A DNA stretch of 15,253 nt from CAZFUY01 sp964522445 (GCA_964522445.1 CAZFUY010000075.1:1-15253), one strand, 5' to 3'. Positions 1 to 7,528 are shown, numbered from the stretch's first letter. Translations and numbers: made by a program. Notes: generated from the sequence alone by a model not told the origin.

Positions 1-1
1 C

Positions 2-63
2 GCTCGGGATGACGAAATAGGCTGAAATAGGTTCGAGATGGCAGGCTCGGGGTGACGAAATAG
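2..63. repeat. Short direct repeat at the left edge
   Basis: Two 19-nt copies that differ at one base lie at 2-20 (GCTCGGGATGACGAAATAG) and 45-63. Between them is a diverged GAAATAGG/TTCGAGATGGC segment. It lies just past the ratB stop and has the look of a dispersed intergenic repeat. The window starts inside it, so its full extent is unknown. Confidence 0.5.
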
Positions 64-87
64 ATTAGCAACCAGGTGTTCCCTGAT

Positions 88-390
88 TTACTTTTCCCCT
101 CCCCCTTTTTTCATACGCTTACCTTCCGCTTCCCGCTTACGGCGAACTTCTTTGGGATCGGCAATTAAAGGACGATAAATTTCAACTCGATCACCGGCTT
201 TTAGTTCTGTAGTTGCTTTGGATAATTTACCAAAGATTCCCATTTTAGATTTAGTTAAATCAATTTCAGGAAACTGTTCCAGCACACCTGATTGCAAAAT
301 TGCCTGCTCAGCCGTTGCACCTTTTTTAATATCCAGTTCTAATATTACCTGCCTGTCTGCTAGTGCATAAGCAACTTCAACTGTCATCAT
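88..390 (-). CDS. ratB: RnfH/RatB family protein (UPF0125), beta-grasp fold
   Basis: A small cytoplasmic protein of 100 aa, the usual family length. Near the N-terminus it carries VEVAYAL, then IDLTKSKMGIF, and then the family hallmark DRVEIYRPLIADPKEVRRKR followed by a basic tail. The family has a ubiquitin-like beta-grasp fold and no firmly established biochemical role. The name RnfH came from linkage to rnf genes in some species, and RatB from its pairing with ratA. A longer reading from 447 would overlap the 3' end of ratA. I chose the ATG at 390 (ATG-ATG; 387 is equally possible) because homology begins at MTVEVAY and it lies 7 nt after the ratA stop. That tight spacing implies co-transcription and probably coupled translation with ratA. 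Confidence 0.88.
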   Translation of the reverse strand: MMTVEVAYALADRQVILELDIKKGATAEQAILQSGVLEQFPEIDLTKSKMGIFGKLSKATTELKAGDRVEIYRPLIADPKEVRRKREAEGKRMKKGGGEK

Positions 391-397
391 TTCTACT

Positions 398-841
398 TCA
401 GATTCGCTCACCGTAAACCTCAATAGCACGTTTGCAAAATGCATCAACCATAGAATTGGCGATTTGATTAAAAATTGTACCTACTGCCATTGCCAGTATT
501 TTGCTTTCAAATTCAAAATCCAGATCCAGTGAAATTTTACATGCCTGATTATTTTTTAACGCATCAAAACGCCAGTAACCCTGCAAATGTTTAAATGGTC
601 CTTTTAATAGACGCATTTCTATCATTTTATTTTTTTGCATGCGATTAATTGTGGTAAATGATTTATTCAGTGCGCCTTTGGAAATTTCGATACGGGCTTT
701 AACCTCATCATCTTTTCTGGACAGCACTTCGGTTGCTTTACACCAGGGTAAAAATTTGGGATAGGTTTCTACATCTTCAACCAGAGCATACATCTCTTCA
801 ACTGAATAGGACACCAGGGCATTTCTTGAAATCAGTGGCAC
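398..841 (-). CDS. ratA: RatA family START-like protein (COQ10-type ubiquinone-binding fold)
   Basis: A 147-aa protein matching the SRPBCC/START (polyketide cyclase-like) family. It begins MPLISRNALVSYS, very close to Escherichia coli RatA, and continues with VEDVETYPKFLPWC, the KGPFKHLQGYWRF strand region and a C-terminal helix ending in AIEVYGERI. The homology fixes the start as GTG at 841, with a purine-rich AAGAG upstream. Homologues were reported to block 70S assembly when overproduced (hence the 'toxin' label), and by relation to yeast COQ10 they are thought to bind ubiquinone. Nothing here shows a genuine toxin-antitoxin pair. The gene is first of a two-gene unit with ratB. A strong hairpin repeat separates it from the upstream transporter gene, so it probably has its own promoter. 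Confidence 0.9.
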   Translation of the reverse strand: MPLISRNALVSYSVEEMYALVEDVETYPKFLPWCKATEVLSRKDDEVKARIEISKGALNKSFTTINRMQKNKMIEMRLLKGPFKHLQGYWRFDALKNNQACKISLDLDFEFESKILAMAVGTIFNQIANSMVDAFCKRAIEVYGERI

Positions 842-892
842 TTTTTACATCTCTTAATAATTATTAAACTGTCCACAATACACAGGCTTATT

Positions 893-956
893 GTAGGAGC
901 GGCTTTAGCCGCGAATAAATTCCATAGTAATAAATTGCGGCTAAAGCCGCTCCTAC
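893..956. repeat. Perfect 20-bp inverted repeat (REP/BIME-like) between transporter and ratA
   Basis: The arms are GTAGGAGCGGCTTTAGCCGC at 893-912 and its exact reverse complement at 937-956, with a 24-nt A+T-rich loop. Each arm itself contains a small palindrome (GCGGCTTTAGCCGC). A second, single copy lies at 7497-7516, so this is a dispersed repeat. In RNA it would form a strong hairpin and could act as an attenuator or end marker for the transporter message. Confidence 0.85.
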
Positions 957-969
957 GTTTTATAACAAA

Positions 970-2358
970 CTAATCAAACTTAATCACACCTGTCACATTC
1001 AAAAATACAATCATTACAGCAACAGGCGTAATCACACGAACCAGAATCATCCAGAGAGTATAACCAGCTTCTGTTGTATCTAATTCTGCTTTGCTCGATT
1101 TCTCACGCATTAACCAGCCCGCAAAAATTGCAATAAACAAACCACCTAAAGGCAGCATGATATTGGCGGTTAAATAATCTAACAAATCAAAAACTGTACT
1201 ATTTTCAAATATTTTAATCATCGACAGGGGTTTAAAATCTGACCAGATATTAAATGAAAAGACAGTACATAATCCGGTAAGCCAGGTTATAAAACCCACC
1301 CACACCGATGCATAAATTCTGTTCATACCTTTGTTTTCAACCAGCCATGCCACCGCAGGCTCAATCAATGATATCGATGAACTCCAGGCAGCAAACACCA
1401 GCAATACAAAAAACATTGTACCAATTAGTACGCCCGCATCCATCTGCCCAAAAGCAATAGGTAAGGTTTTAAATATAAGCCCGGGGCCTGCACCAGGCTC
1501 AAGACCATTGGCAAAGACTATCGGGAATATCACCATTCCCGCTAACAGTGCAACAAATGTATCTGCACCAGCAATAATAATTGATGTTTTTGCGATGGAG
1601 ATATCTTTAGGAAGATACGAACCGTAAACCATTATAGCGCCCATGCCCAAACTAAGCGTAAAAAAAGCATGACCCATAGCAATTAGAACAGCATTAGGTG
1701 TTATGCGGCTAAAATCAGGTGCAAATAAAAAGGCCAGTCCTTCAGAAAAATGCCCGGTGGTCATTGCATAAAATACCAGTATGATCAGTATCACAAATAA
1801 CATGGGCATTAAATAACGCACGGCTTTTTCAAGCCCATTTTGCACACCACGCGCAACGACAATCATTGTGGATACCATAAAGATGGTATGCCATGCCAGC
1901 AAACGTTCAGGATCAGAAACCAGGCTGGTAAAGATACTGTTCACACCATCGGCTGTTGCACCGACGAACATGCCGCTGGCCGTACGAAACACATAGGATA
2001 AAGCCCAGCCTGCAATAACGCTGTAATAAGAAAGAATAAGAAAGCCAGCTATAACTCCCATCCAGCCAAGCGCAACCCAGGCTTTGGGACGGCCTTCTTC
2101 AGCGGCCAAAGTTGCCATGGTATTGATTGGACTTTGACGGCCTCGACGACCTAATAAAACCTCAGCCATCATAATTGGAATACCGATACAGGCAATGCAC
2201 ACCAGATAAACCAGTACAAAAGCCCCGCCACCATTTTCACCAGTTATATATGGAAACTTCCAGATATTACCTAAACCAACTGCCGAACCTGTTGCGGCTA
2301 AAATAAAAGCCATACGATTCGACCATTGCCCATGAATCGAGATGCGTTCTTCTGCCAT
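970..2358 (-). CDS. Neurotransmitter:sodium symporter (NSS/SNF) family transporter
   Basis: A 462-aa inner-membrane protein, almost entirely hydrophobic segments, about 11-12 helices by eye. TM1 has the family signature AATGSAVGLGN (residues 21-31) followed by IWKFPY and ENGGGAF, aligning with the LeuT unwound helix that binds substrate and sodium (LeuT Gly20-Asn27). LeuT Arg30 is Lys34 here. TM6 has FFTLSLGMGAI (232-242). In TM7 an aspartate (Asp266) appears to occupy the position of LeuT Asn286, as in chloride-independent bacterial members. Family members import amino acids or related amines with sodium; the substrate cannot be read from sequence. The start is ATG at 2358 with GGAG six bases upstream. 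The gene is divergent from smpB. It lies between the ratAB and smpB genes, which sit side by side in E. coli. Confidence 0.92.
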   Translation of the reverse strand: MAEERISIHGQWSNRMAFILAATGSAVGLGNIWKFPYITGENGGGAFVLVYLVCIACIGIPIMMAEVLLGRRGRQSPINTMATLAAEEGRPKAWVALGWMGVIAGFLILSYYSVIAGWALSYVFRTASGMFVGATADGVNSIFTSLVSDPERLLAWHTIFMVSTMIVVARGVQNGLEKAVRYLMPMLFVILIILVFYAMTTGHFSEGLAFLFAPDFSRITPNAVLIAMGHAFFTLSLGMGAIMVYGSYLPKDISIAKTSIIIAGADTFVALLAGMVIFPIVFANGLEPGAGPGLIFKTLPIAFGQMDAGVLIGTMFFVLLVFAAWSSSISLIEPAVAWLVENKGMNRIYASVWVGFITWLTGLCTVFSFNIWSDFKPLSMIKIFENSTVFDLLDYLTANIMLPLGGLFIAIFAGWLMREKSSKAELDTTEAGYTLWMILVRVITPVAVMIVFLNVTGVIKFD

Positions 2359-2470
2359 TCAGTTCTCCGCCTGTTCTTCTTATTTTCTGTGGCGTACATT
2401 TTGAGCAAAAAAGGCATATTACTCAAGCTATAACTTGCGACTTATAACTCTAACCTTTAACCTTCCGGTC

Positions 2471-2956
2471 ATGGCGAAAAAATCAAAAAAATCAAAAAAA
2501 GCTCCCAGCAGCACTATTGCGCTAAATAAAAAAGCGCGTCATGACTTCAGCATCGAAAGCAAATATGAAGCAGGGATTGTTCTGGAAGGCTGGGAAGTAA
2601 AAAGTATTAGAGACGGCCGTGTACAAATGACAGATACCTACGTGATGATTCGTGATAACGAAATCTGGTGGCTGGGCGGCCAGATAACACCCCTGTTATC
2701 TGCATCAACCCATGTAAACCCTGTTCCATCACGCAGCCGTAAGCTTTTACTTAATCGCAAAGAGATTGATAAACTAATCGGTGCGGTAGAACGCAAAGGT
2801 TATACGCTAGTACCTCTGGCTATGTACTGGAGCAAGGGTCGTGCAAAAATGGAAATTGGGCTGGCCAAGGGCAAGAAAGAACACGATAAACGCGCAGATA
2901 GTAAAGAGCAAGACTGGAATCGTGAGAAGGCTCGAATTTTAAAACATAATCGGTAA
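2471..2956 (+). CDS. smpB: SsrA-binding protein SmpB
   Basis: Binds tmRNA and brings it to stalled ribosomes for trans-translation. The 161-aa reading begins MAKKSKKSKKAPSSTIALNKKARHDF, as in other proteobacterial SmpB, and is the expected length (E. coli 160). The conserved blocks GWEVKSIRDGR, TDTYVMIRD, RSRKLLLN and KGKKEHDKR are all present. The basic C-terminal tail (EKARILKHNR) is the part that enters the decoding centre. An upstream TTG at 2435 would add 12 residues not seen in the family, so I prefer the ATG at 2471, although no clear Shine-Dalgarno precedes either. The tmRNA gene ssrA is not in the window. The gene converges on dnaQ, with a double hairpin between them. Confidence 0.96.
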   Translation: MAKKSKKSKKAPSSTIALNKKARHDFSIESKYEAGIVLEGWEVKSIRDGRVQMTDTYVMIRDNEIWWLGGQITPLLSASTHVNPVPSRSRKLLLNRKEIDKLIGAVERKGYTLVPLAMYWSKGRAKMEIGLAKGKKEHDKRADSKEQDWNREKARILKHNR

Positions 2957-2983
2957 TATCTGGTCTTTAATTATTATTTTTTG

Positions 2984-3069
2984 CCTGTCATTCCTGCATG
3001 CTTTTAGCAGGAATCTCTTACACATTAAAGCCTCTGGATACCTGCTAGAAGCCTGCAGGTATGACGGGG
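2984..3069. repeat. Double-hairpin repeat between smpB and dnaQ
   Basis: Two oppositely oriented units face each other (2984-3015 and 3036-3069). Each unit folds alone on an 8-bp stem: ATTCCTGC/GCAGGAAT in the left unit (2990-2997 with 3007-3014) and ATACCTGC/GCAGGTAT in the right unit (3038-3045 with 3055-3062). The two units can also pair with each other as one long stem. The core of the left unit (29 nt from 2987) recurs exactly, in reverse, at 6284-6312. It lies between convergent genes and could serve as a two-way transcription end. Confidence 0.8.
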
Positions 3070-3101
3070 ATTAAATCATGTTAAATCACACGACCAACAA
3101 C

Positions 3102-3803
3102 CTACGACTTCTTCCAAACAGCCTCATCACCTAATCGCCCCAGGCTTTCTTCATGAGCTGCCAGTTCTTCAATGCTGGCTCTGATAACTTTTAATGCAGG
3201 CCTGTTTTCATCAACTCGCCGAATTGGACTGACTGAAGCGAATGAATCATACCTCCCTGGAGCACCACCAGGAAACAAAGCTTCCTGCCCCCCGGTCATC
3301 AATAAATACACTTCGGCTAATAGCTCGGCATCAAGCAAAGCACCGTGCAATTCACGCTTTGAATTATTAACTTCATAACGCTTACACAGAGCATCCAGAT
3401 TGTTTTTCTGACCGGGATGCTTCTTACGAGCCATAACCAGTGAATCAGTTATTGTGCAATGATCTGCAACCTTGCCCCAAACAGGATCAAGCTTGTCTAA
3501 CTCATGATCAATAAAACCCACATCAAATGGTGCATTGTGAATTACCAGTTCAGCGCCATTCACAAAAGCCATAAAATCTTCGACTATATCTTCGAATCGA
3601 GGCTTATCAGAAAGAAACTCTGTGCTGATACCATGAACCTCGAAAGCACCTTCATCTATTTCTCTATCAGGTTGAATATATTGATGATATGTATTTTCGG
3701 TAATGCGTCGATTAACAATTTCAACACAACCGATTTCAATGATGCGATGACCTTTGCTAGGTTCTAAACCTGTGGTTTCTGTATCGAGAACAATTTGGCG
3801 CAT
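3102..3803 (-). CDS. dnaQ: DNA polymerase III epsilon subunit (3'-5' proofreading exonuclease)
   Basis: A DEDDh-family exonuclease of 233 aa (E. coli DnaQ 243). The Exo I motif is DTETTGLEP with Asp7 and Glu9. Exo II is HNAPFDVGFI with Asp94. Exo III is HGALLDAELLAEVYL with His153 and Asp158. These five residues match E. coli Asp12, Glu14, Asp103, His162 and Asp167, so the enzyme should be active. The region after residue 175 would hold the segment that tethers it to the alpha subunit; it is poorly conserved, as usual. The start is ATG at 3803 and lacks a clear ribosome-binding site. It lies 106 nt downstream of rnhA on the same strand, whereas in E. coli rnhA and dnaQ are divergent. Confidence 0.95.
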   Translation of the reverse strand: MRQIVLDTETTGLEPSKGHRIIEIGCVEIVNRRITENTYHQYIQPDREIDEGAFEVHGISTEFLSDKPRFEDIVEDFMAFVNGAELVIHNAPFDVGFIDHELDKLDPVWGKVADHCTITDSLVMARKKHPGQKNNLDALCKRYEVNNSKRELHGALLDAELLAEVYLLMTGGQEALFPGGAPGRYDSFASVSPIRRVDENRPALKVIRASIEELAAHEESLGRLGDEAVWKKS

Positions 3804-3909
3804 ATTTTATTGGTCATTGGTTTATTAGTCGTTGATTAGAGTATCACAGATTATTTTCTCTTGTCATTGCGAGGCTAAAAAGCTTTTGGCTTTGACTTAA
3901 GACTAACAA

Positions 3910-4365
3910 CTAAAGATTCACAATCTCATCCACACCCCTGTTAGCCAGATCATCCGCACGCTCATTGCCTTCATGTCCTGCATGGCCTTTAACCCAGATC
4001 CATTCAACCTGATGATTATCTCTGGCTTTATCCAGTTGCTGCCATAAGTCTGCATTTTTAACGGGTTTTTTAGCCGCTGTTTTCCAGCCTTTTTTCTTCC
4101 AGTTGTGAATCCATTCTGTAATGCCCTGCATGACATATTTGGAATCTGTGTATAACTTTATTTCACAATGTCGACTCAATGACTCAAGACCTTTTATAGC
4201 CGCCATTAACTCCATACGGTTATTGGTTGTTTCCCGCTCACCACCATACAATTCTTTTTCATGGTTGTTATAACGCATTAAAACACCCCAGCCACCCGGC
4301 CCGGGATTACCTCGGCATGCGCCATCTGTGTATAGCTCAACAAGGGATTGATTTTGATCATTCAT
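3910..4365 (-). CDS. rnhA: Ribonuclease HI
   Basis: Cleaves the RNA strand of RNA-DNA hybrids (primers, R-loops). It is 151 aa, close to E. coli RNase HI (155). Motifs in order are YTDGACRGNPGPGGWG with Asp14, NNRMELMAAI with Glu52, LYTDSKYV with Asp74, KGHAGHEGNERAD with His128 and Asp138. The offset from E. coli numbering is a constant +4, and all four carboxylates and the histidine are kept. The basic handle segment (HNWKKKGWKTAAKKPVKN) that grips the hybrid is also present. The start is ATG at 4365. It is followed on the same strand by dnaQ and is divergent from mltD. Confidence 0.97.
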   Translation of the reverse strand: MNDQNQSLVELYTDGACRGNPGPGGWGVLMRYNNHEKELYGGERETTNNRMELMAAIKGLESLSRHCEIKLYTDSKYVMQGITEWIHNWKKKGWKTAAKKPVKNADLWQQLDKARDNHQVEWIWVKGHAGHEGNERADDLANRGVDEIVNL

Positions 4366-4380
4366 AATAAAAAACTTTGT

Positions 4381-4386
4381 ATTATA
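4381..4386 (-). promoter_or_regulatory. Possible -10 box for rnhA
   Basis: Read on the minus strand this is a perfect TATAAT, 15 nt before the rnhA ATG, which would give a very short leader. No good -35 lies 16-18 nt upstream; the nearest candidate, TGAAAA, is 19 nt away. The absence of a Shine-Dalgarno before rnhA fits a near-leaderless message. Weak evidence. Confidence 0.3.
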
Positions 4387-4492
4387 TTTGGGTCTTATGT
4401 GATTATTTTCAGGGCAAAGCCTGCGAAATTAGATTACACTCTATTTAACTTACACGCTAGTAATAATAATTTTAGAAAGAGTTGTTAACATA

Positions 4493-6169
4493 TTGATTTC
4501 CATAAATTTCTTATTAAAAAGATCAGCCTTATTAAAACTGATTTCCGGCCTCATCATGGTATTACTCGCTAATGGTTGCGCAGAATACCAGACAAAACTT
4601 GATAATACTCCTCAAGCATCTGCCGAAACACAATCCATTATTGAAACAAATCCCACTTTAACAGCCACGCCTGTTGTCGAAGAAAGCGACTGGCTGGAAG
4701 CTGATTTCTTTAATATTAATGCGGATGATTATGTATACGATGAAGCAGGTAATATCTGGGATCGTATGCGAGATGGCTTTACCCTGGCCGATAATGCAGA
4801 CAACCCACGCCTGTTAGCTCAACTCAACTGGTACGCTAAACATGAGAAATATTTAAACCGCGTAGTGGAACGTGCCAGACCCTTTTTGCACTACATTTTA
4901 AATGAAGTCGAAGCCCGTGGCATTCCCGCAGAGCTGGCTTTGTTACCCATTGTTGAAAGCGCATTTCAACCTTTTGCTTATTCCCATGGTCGTGCAGCGG
5001 GTATCTGGCAGTTTATTCCTTCTACCGGAAAACTTTATGGCCTGAAACAAAACTGGTGGTATGACGGCCGCCGTGATGTTTATGCCTCTACTCAGGCAGC
5101 ACTAAAATATCTTCAACATTTAAATAAAGAATTTAAAGGTGACTGGCTGCTGGCACTGGCAGCTTACAACTCAGGCTCTGGCACTGTGCGCAAAGCCATA
5201 CGAAAAAACAAACGCCGTAATCGCCCAACAGACTACTGGCATTTAAAATTACCTAAAGAAACTCAGGCCTATGTACCCAAGCTGCTGGCTTTAAAGCGCA
5301 TCATTAATAAGCCACAGGCATTTAATATCACGCTGCAATGCGTAAAAGATATGCCCTACTTCGAGATGGTAGATGCCGGTTCTCAAATTGATCTGGCTAT
5401 GGCTGCAGAACTTGCCGATATAGATCTGGAAACACTCTACCGTTTAAATCCGGGCTACAATCGCTGGGCAACAAATCCTTATGGCCCTCACACACTACTT
5501 ATTCCAGTTGATAACGCAGATACTTATAAAGAAGGCTTAAGCAACATACCCGCATCACAACGCATCAAATGGAAGCGCCACAAAATACGTGAAGGTGAAA
5601 CCCTGAGCCATATTGCAGACCGCTATTCAATTTCGGTAAGCAATCTCAAACGATTAAATAGTTTACGATCAACCAGAATAAGAGCGGGTAAACATCTGCT
5701 TATTCCCGTTTCCAGCCGAAAGCTTTCTGATTACAATTTAACCGCTTATCAGCGTAAACAAACTTTACAGAACACGCGCCGCAAAGGCACACGCATTGTA
5801 CATATTGTTCAGCCGGGCGATACCTTCTGGGATCTTTCACGGAAATACAAAGTAAACACACGCAATCTGGCTCGCTGGAATGGTATGGCCACCCGTGACC
5901 CTCTTCGTACAGGTCAAAAACTGGTTATCTGGTCACGCAATGGCATAGCATCTGCTCCTTCAAGTGCAGCCGCCATACTGGGCAACAATACTATCCGACC
6001 CATATCCTATCGAGTAAGAAATGGTGACTCTCTATACCTGATTGCACAACGTTTTAAAGTAGCAATAAGTGATCTGCATCGCTGGAACACAATAAAAGGA
6101 AAATACCTGCAACCGGGTCAAAAGATTAAACTTTATGTGGATATCACTAAACAGACTGGCGAAGGTTAA
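4493..6169 (+). CDS. mltD: Membrane-bound lytic murein transglycosylase D with three LysM domains
   Basis: Cleaves glycan strands of peptidoglycan to 1,6-anhydromuropeptides in the periplasm. It is 558 aa (E. coli MltD 452). A hydrophobic stretch (12-26) ends in LLANGC with Cys29, an imperfect lipobox consistent with an outer-membrane lipoprotein. The goose-type lysozyme/SLT domain follows: LALLPIVESAF with catalytic Glu155, then RAAGIWQFIPSTGK, DGRRDVYAST and LAAYNSGSG (residues 221-230). Three peptidoglycan-binding LysM repeats follow at about 362-405, 436-480 and 505-548, each starting with a (R/Q)xGD/ET core; E. coli MltD has two. The reading begins at TTG (4493) with a loose AGAAAGAG upstream. 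The next in-frame ATG (4556) would cut the signal segment, so TTG is preferred but uncertain. Confidence 0.93.
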   Translation: MISINFLLKRSALLKLISGLIMVLLANGCAEYQTKLDNTPQASAETQSIIETNPTLTATPVVEESDWLEADFFNINADDYVYDEAGNIWDRMRDGFTLADNADNPRLLAQLNWYAKHEKYLNRVVERARPFLHYILNEVEARGIPAELALLPIVESAFQPFAYSHGRAAGIWQFIPSTGKLYGLKQNWWYDGRRDVYASTQAALKYLQHLNKEFKGDWLLALAAYNSGSGTVRKAIRKNKRRNRPTDYWHLKLPKETQAYVPKLLALKRIINKPQAFNITLQCVKDMPYFEMVDAGSQIDLAMAAELADIDLETLYRLNPGYNRWATNPYGPHTLLIPVDNADTYKEGLSNIPASQRIKWKRHKIREGETLSHIADRYSISVSNLKRLNSLRSTRIRAGKHLLIPVSSRKLSDYNLTAYQRKQTLQNTRRKGTRIVHIVQPGDTFWDLSRKYKVNTRNLARWNGMATRDPLRTGQKLVIWSRNGIASAPSSAAAILGNNTIRPISYRVRNGDSLYLIAQRFKVAISDLHRWNTIKGKYLQPGQKIKLYVDITKQTGEG

Positions 6170-6198
6170 ACTACAATAAATAATACGATGACGCAGGG

Positions 6199-6365
6199 CC
6201 TGCCTGTACCTAAGGCATTTACTTAAGCCCATTTTGTCATTCCTGCATACTTCTAGCTGGAATCTAACGGCTTAAGAATACGGGATTCCTGCTAAAAGCA
6301 TGCAGGAATGACATAACTATTTTTCTGTAATAGCCTTAAGTAAACGGCATTAGGGGCTGTACCCA
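6199..6365. mobile_element. Possible miniature inverted-repeat element with nested hairpin
   Basis: The ends are imperfect inverted repeats. The left side has CTGTACCTAAGGCATTTACTTAAG split over about 6204-6227. The right side, read in reverse from 6364 to 6335, has GGGTACAGCCCCTAATGCC followed by GTTTACTTAAG. CTTAAG plus TAAA pair perfectly. There is no coding capacity inside. The centre is occupied by a separate repeat (6235-6313). Whether this is a true MITE, the remnant of an insertion sequence or a regulatory hairpin cannot be settled from one copy. Confidence 0.35.
6235..6313. repeat. Second copy of the GTCATTCCTGC hairpin repeat pair
   Basis: Two opposed units (6235-6264 and 6284-6313) with TGTCATTCCTGCAT paired to ATGCAGGAATGACA. 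The right unit is identical over 29 nt, in reverse, to the unit at 2987-3015. The left unit carries changes, including one that breaks the small internal stem (GCTGGAAT instead of GCAGGAAT). It lies in the 252-nt space between mltD and the cNMP-binding gene. Confidence 0.75.
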
Positions 6366-6421
6366 ATATTTATTTGCATCTAAAATCTGAAACATATAAA
6401 AAATATGAATAGGCTTGTTAA

Positions 6422-7489
6422 ATGAGTGACCAAATCGATGTTGCCTTACTGGCACGCTACCAACCACTGAACGCTTTAAACCCTGAAAACCTTCATGAAA
6501 TTCTAAAACAACTTCAGCTTGAAAAAATCACTGCAGGAAAAAACCTGTTTAAAAAAGGCGATACAGGAAACTGCCAATATTATCTGGTAAAAGGTGAAGT
6601 CGAGTTACTGGGTGATTCTGGTGTATTAAAAGTATTAAAAGGCGGCACGCCCGATGGTTTTAATGCTATAGCCCATATTTTACCTCGCACCATTACTGCA
6701 AAAGCTAAAACAGACACTGTTATTTTTAAAGTAGATGGCAATCTGATTGATGTCATGCTCACCTGGGATCAGACCGGCAATTATCAGGTCACAGAATTTG
6801 ATGTCGGTAGTGGCAGCGGTGACGATGACTGGATGAATCGTATTTTACAAACGGAAGCTTTTCACAGAATTCCACCCGCAAATATACAGGCTATTTTTAT
6901 GCGCATGGAATCACTGCCTGTTAAAGCAGGTGACGAAGTTATCAAGCAGGGTGATGACGGCGATTATTTTTATATTATAAAAAAAGGCCGCTGCCTTGTT
7001 ACTCGCTCAATGCCAGATCAGCCCAAAGGCATCAAGCTTGCCGAACTAAAAGATGGCGACACCTTTGGTGAAGAAGCTTTAATTTCCAGCGCCAAGCGAA
7101 ATGCCACTATCACTATGTTAACAGACGGTCTATTGAGTCGATTGTCTAAAAAAGATTTTATTGAATTACTTAATGAACCATTACTCGACTGGCTCGAGTA
7201 TAACAAAGCAAAAAAACTTGTTACTGATGAAGGCGCTCAATGGCTGGATGTTAGATTACCCACCGAGCATAAAGCCGACGCTATTAAAGGTGACGAACAT
7301 ATTCCACTGATTTTTTTGCGCATGAAAATAAATACATTGGACACCAGTAAGATTTATATTACTTACTGTGATACAGGTCGCCGAAGTTCCGCCGCATCAT
7401 ATTTGCTTAATGAACGTGGTTTTACAACTTATATTCTTAAAGATGGCTTAGGCTCTGCACCTGTTGAGGATAGAACAGGTCAAAGTTAA
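6422..7489 (+). CDS. Two cNMP-binding domains fused to a rhodanese domain
   Basis: A cytoplasmic protein of 355 aa with no membrane segment. Residues 10-120 form a CRP-like cyclic-nucleotide-binding fold with a degenerate phosphate-binding cassette: Arg89 in LPRTITAKA is kept, but the usual Gly-Glu is not. Residues 140-250 form a second domain with a good cassette, FGEEALISSAKRNATI (Glu217, Arg226), which could bind cAMP or cGMP. Residues 268-345 resemble a rhodanese domain: QWLDVRLPTEH, then YCDTGRRSS with Cys316 at the start of the active loop, then LNERGFTTYILKDGL. There is no DNA-binding domain, so it is not a CRP-type regulator. It is probably a sensor that controls sulfur transfer or another Cys-based reaction, or a scaffold. 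The target is unknown. The ATG is preceded by a weak TAGG. Confidence 0.85.
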   Translation: MSDQIDVALLARYQPLNALNPENLHEILKQLQLEKITAGKNLFKKGDTGNCQYYLVKGEVELLGDSGVLKVLKGGTPDGFNAIAHILPRTITAKAKTDTVIFKVDGNLIDVMLTWDQTGNYQVTEFDVGSGSGDDDWMNRILQTEAFHRIPPANIQAIFMRMESLPVKAGDEVIKQGDDGDYFYIIKKGRCLVTRSMPDQPKGIKLAELKDGDTFGEEALISSAKRNATITMLTDGLLSRLSKKDFIELLNEPLLDWLEYNKAKKLVTDEGAQWLDVRLPTEHKADAIKGDEHIPLIFLRMKINTLDTSKIYITYCDTGRRSSAASYLLNERGFTTYILKDGLGSAPVEDRTGQS

Positions 7490-7496
7490 ATTCTGC

Positions 7497-7516
7497 AGGA
7501 GCGGCTTTAGCCGCGA
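7497..7516. repeat. Single copy of the AGGAGCGGCTTTAGCCGC repeat
   Basis: AGGAGCGGCTTTAGCCGCGA lies 7 nt after the stop of the cNMP-rhodanese gene. It repeats the arm seen at 893-912 (there as an inverted pair). Its self-complementary GCGGCTTTAGCCGC core could form a hairpin at the mRNA 3' end. Confidence 0.7.
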
Positions 7517-7528
7517 TCTTTTTAAACA

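Noticed and set aside
88..841. ratA-ratB as a true toxin-antitoxin system
   Set aside because: The families fit a ubiquinone-binding START protein and a ubiquitin-like protein in a conserved housekeeping location; the toxin name comes from overproduction.
1331..1627. 98-aa open frame on the plus strand
   Set aside because: It is antisense to the transporter gene, with no family features.
3504..3767. 87-aa open frame on the plus strand
   Set aside because: It is antisense to dnaQ, whose five catalytic residues are all present.
3861..3895. Possible terminator after rnhA (GGCTAAAAAGC with TTTTGGC) and a GTCATTGCGAGG repeat fragment
   Set aside because: The stem is only about five pairs and the fragment too short to assign to a repeat family.
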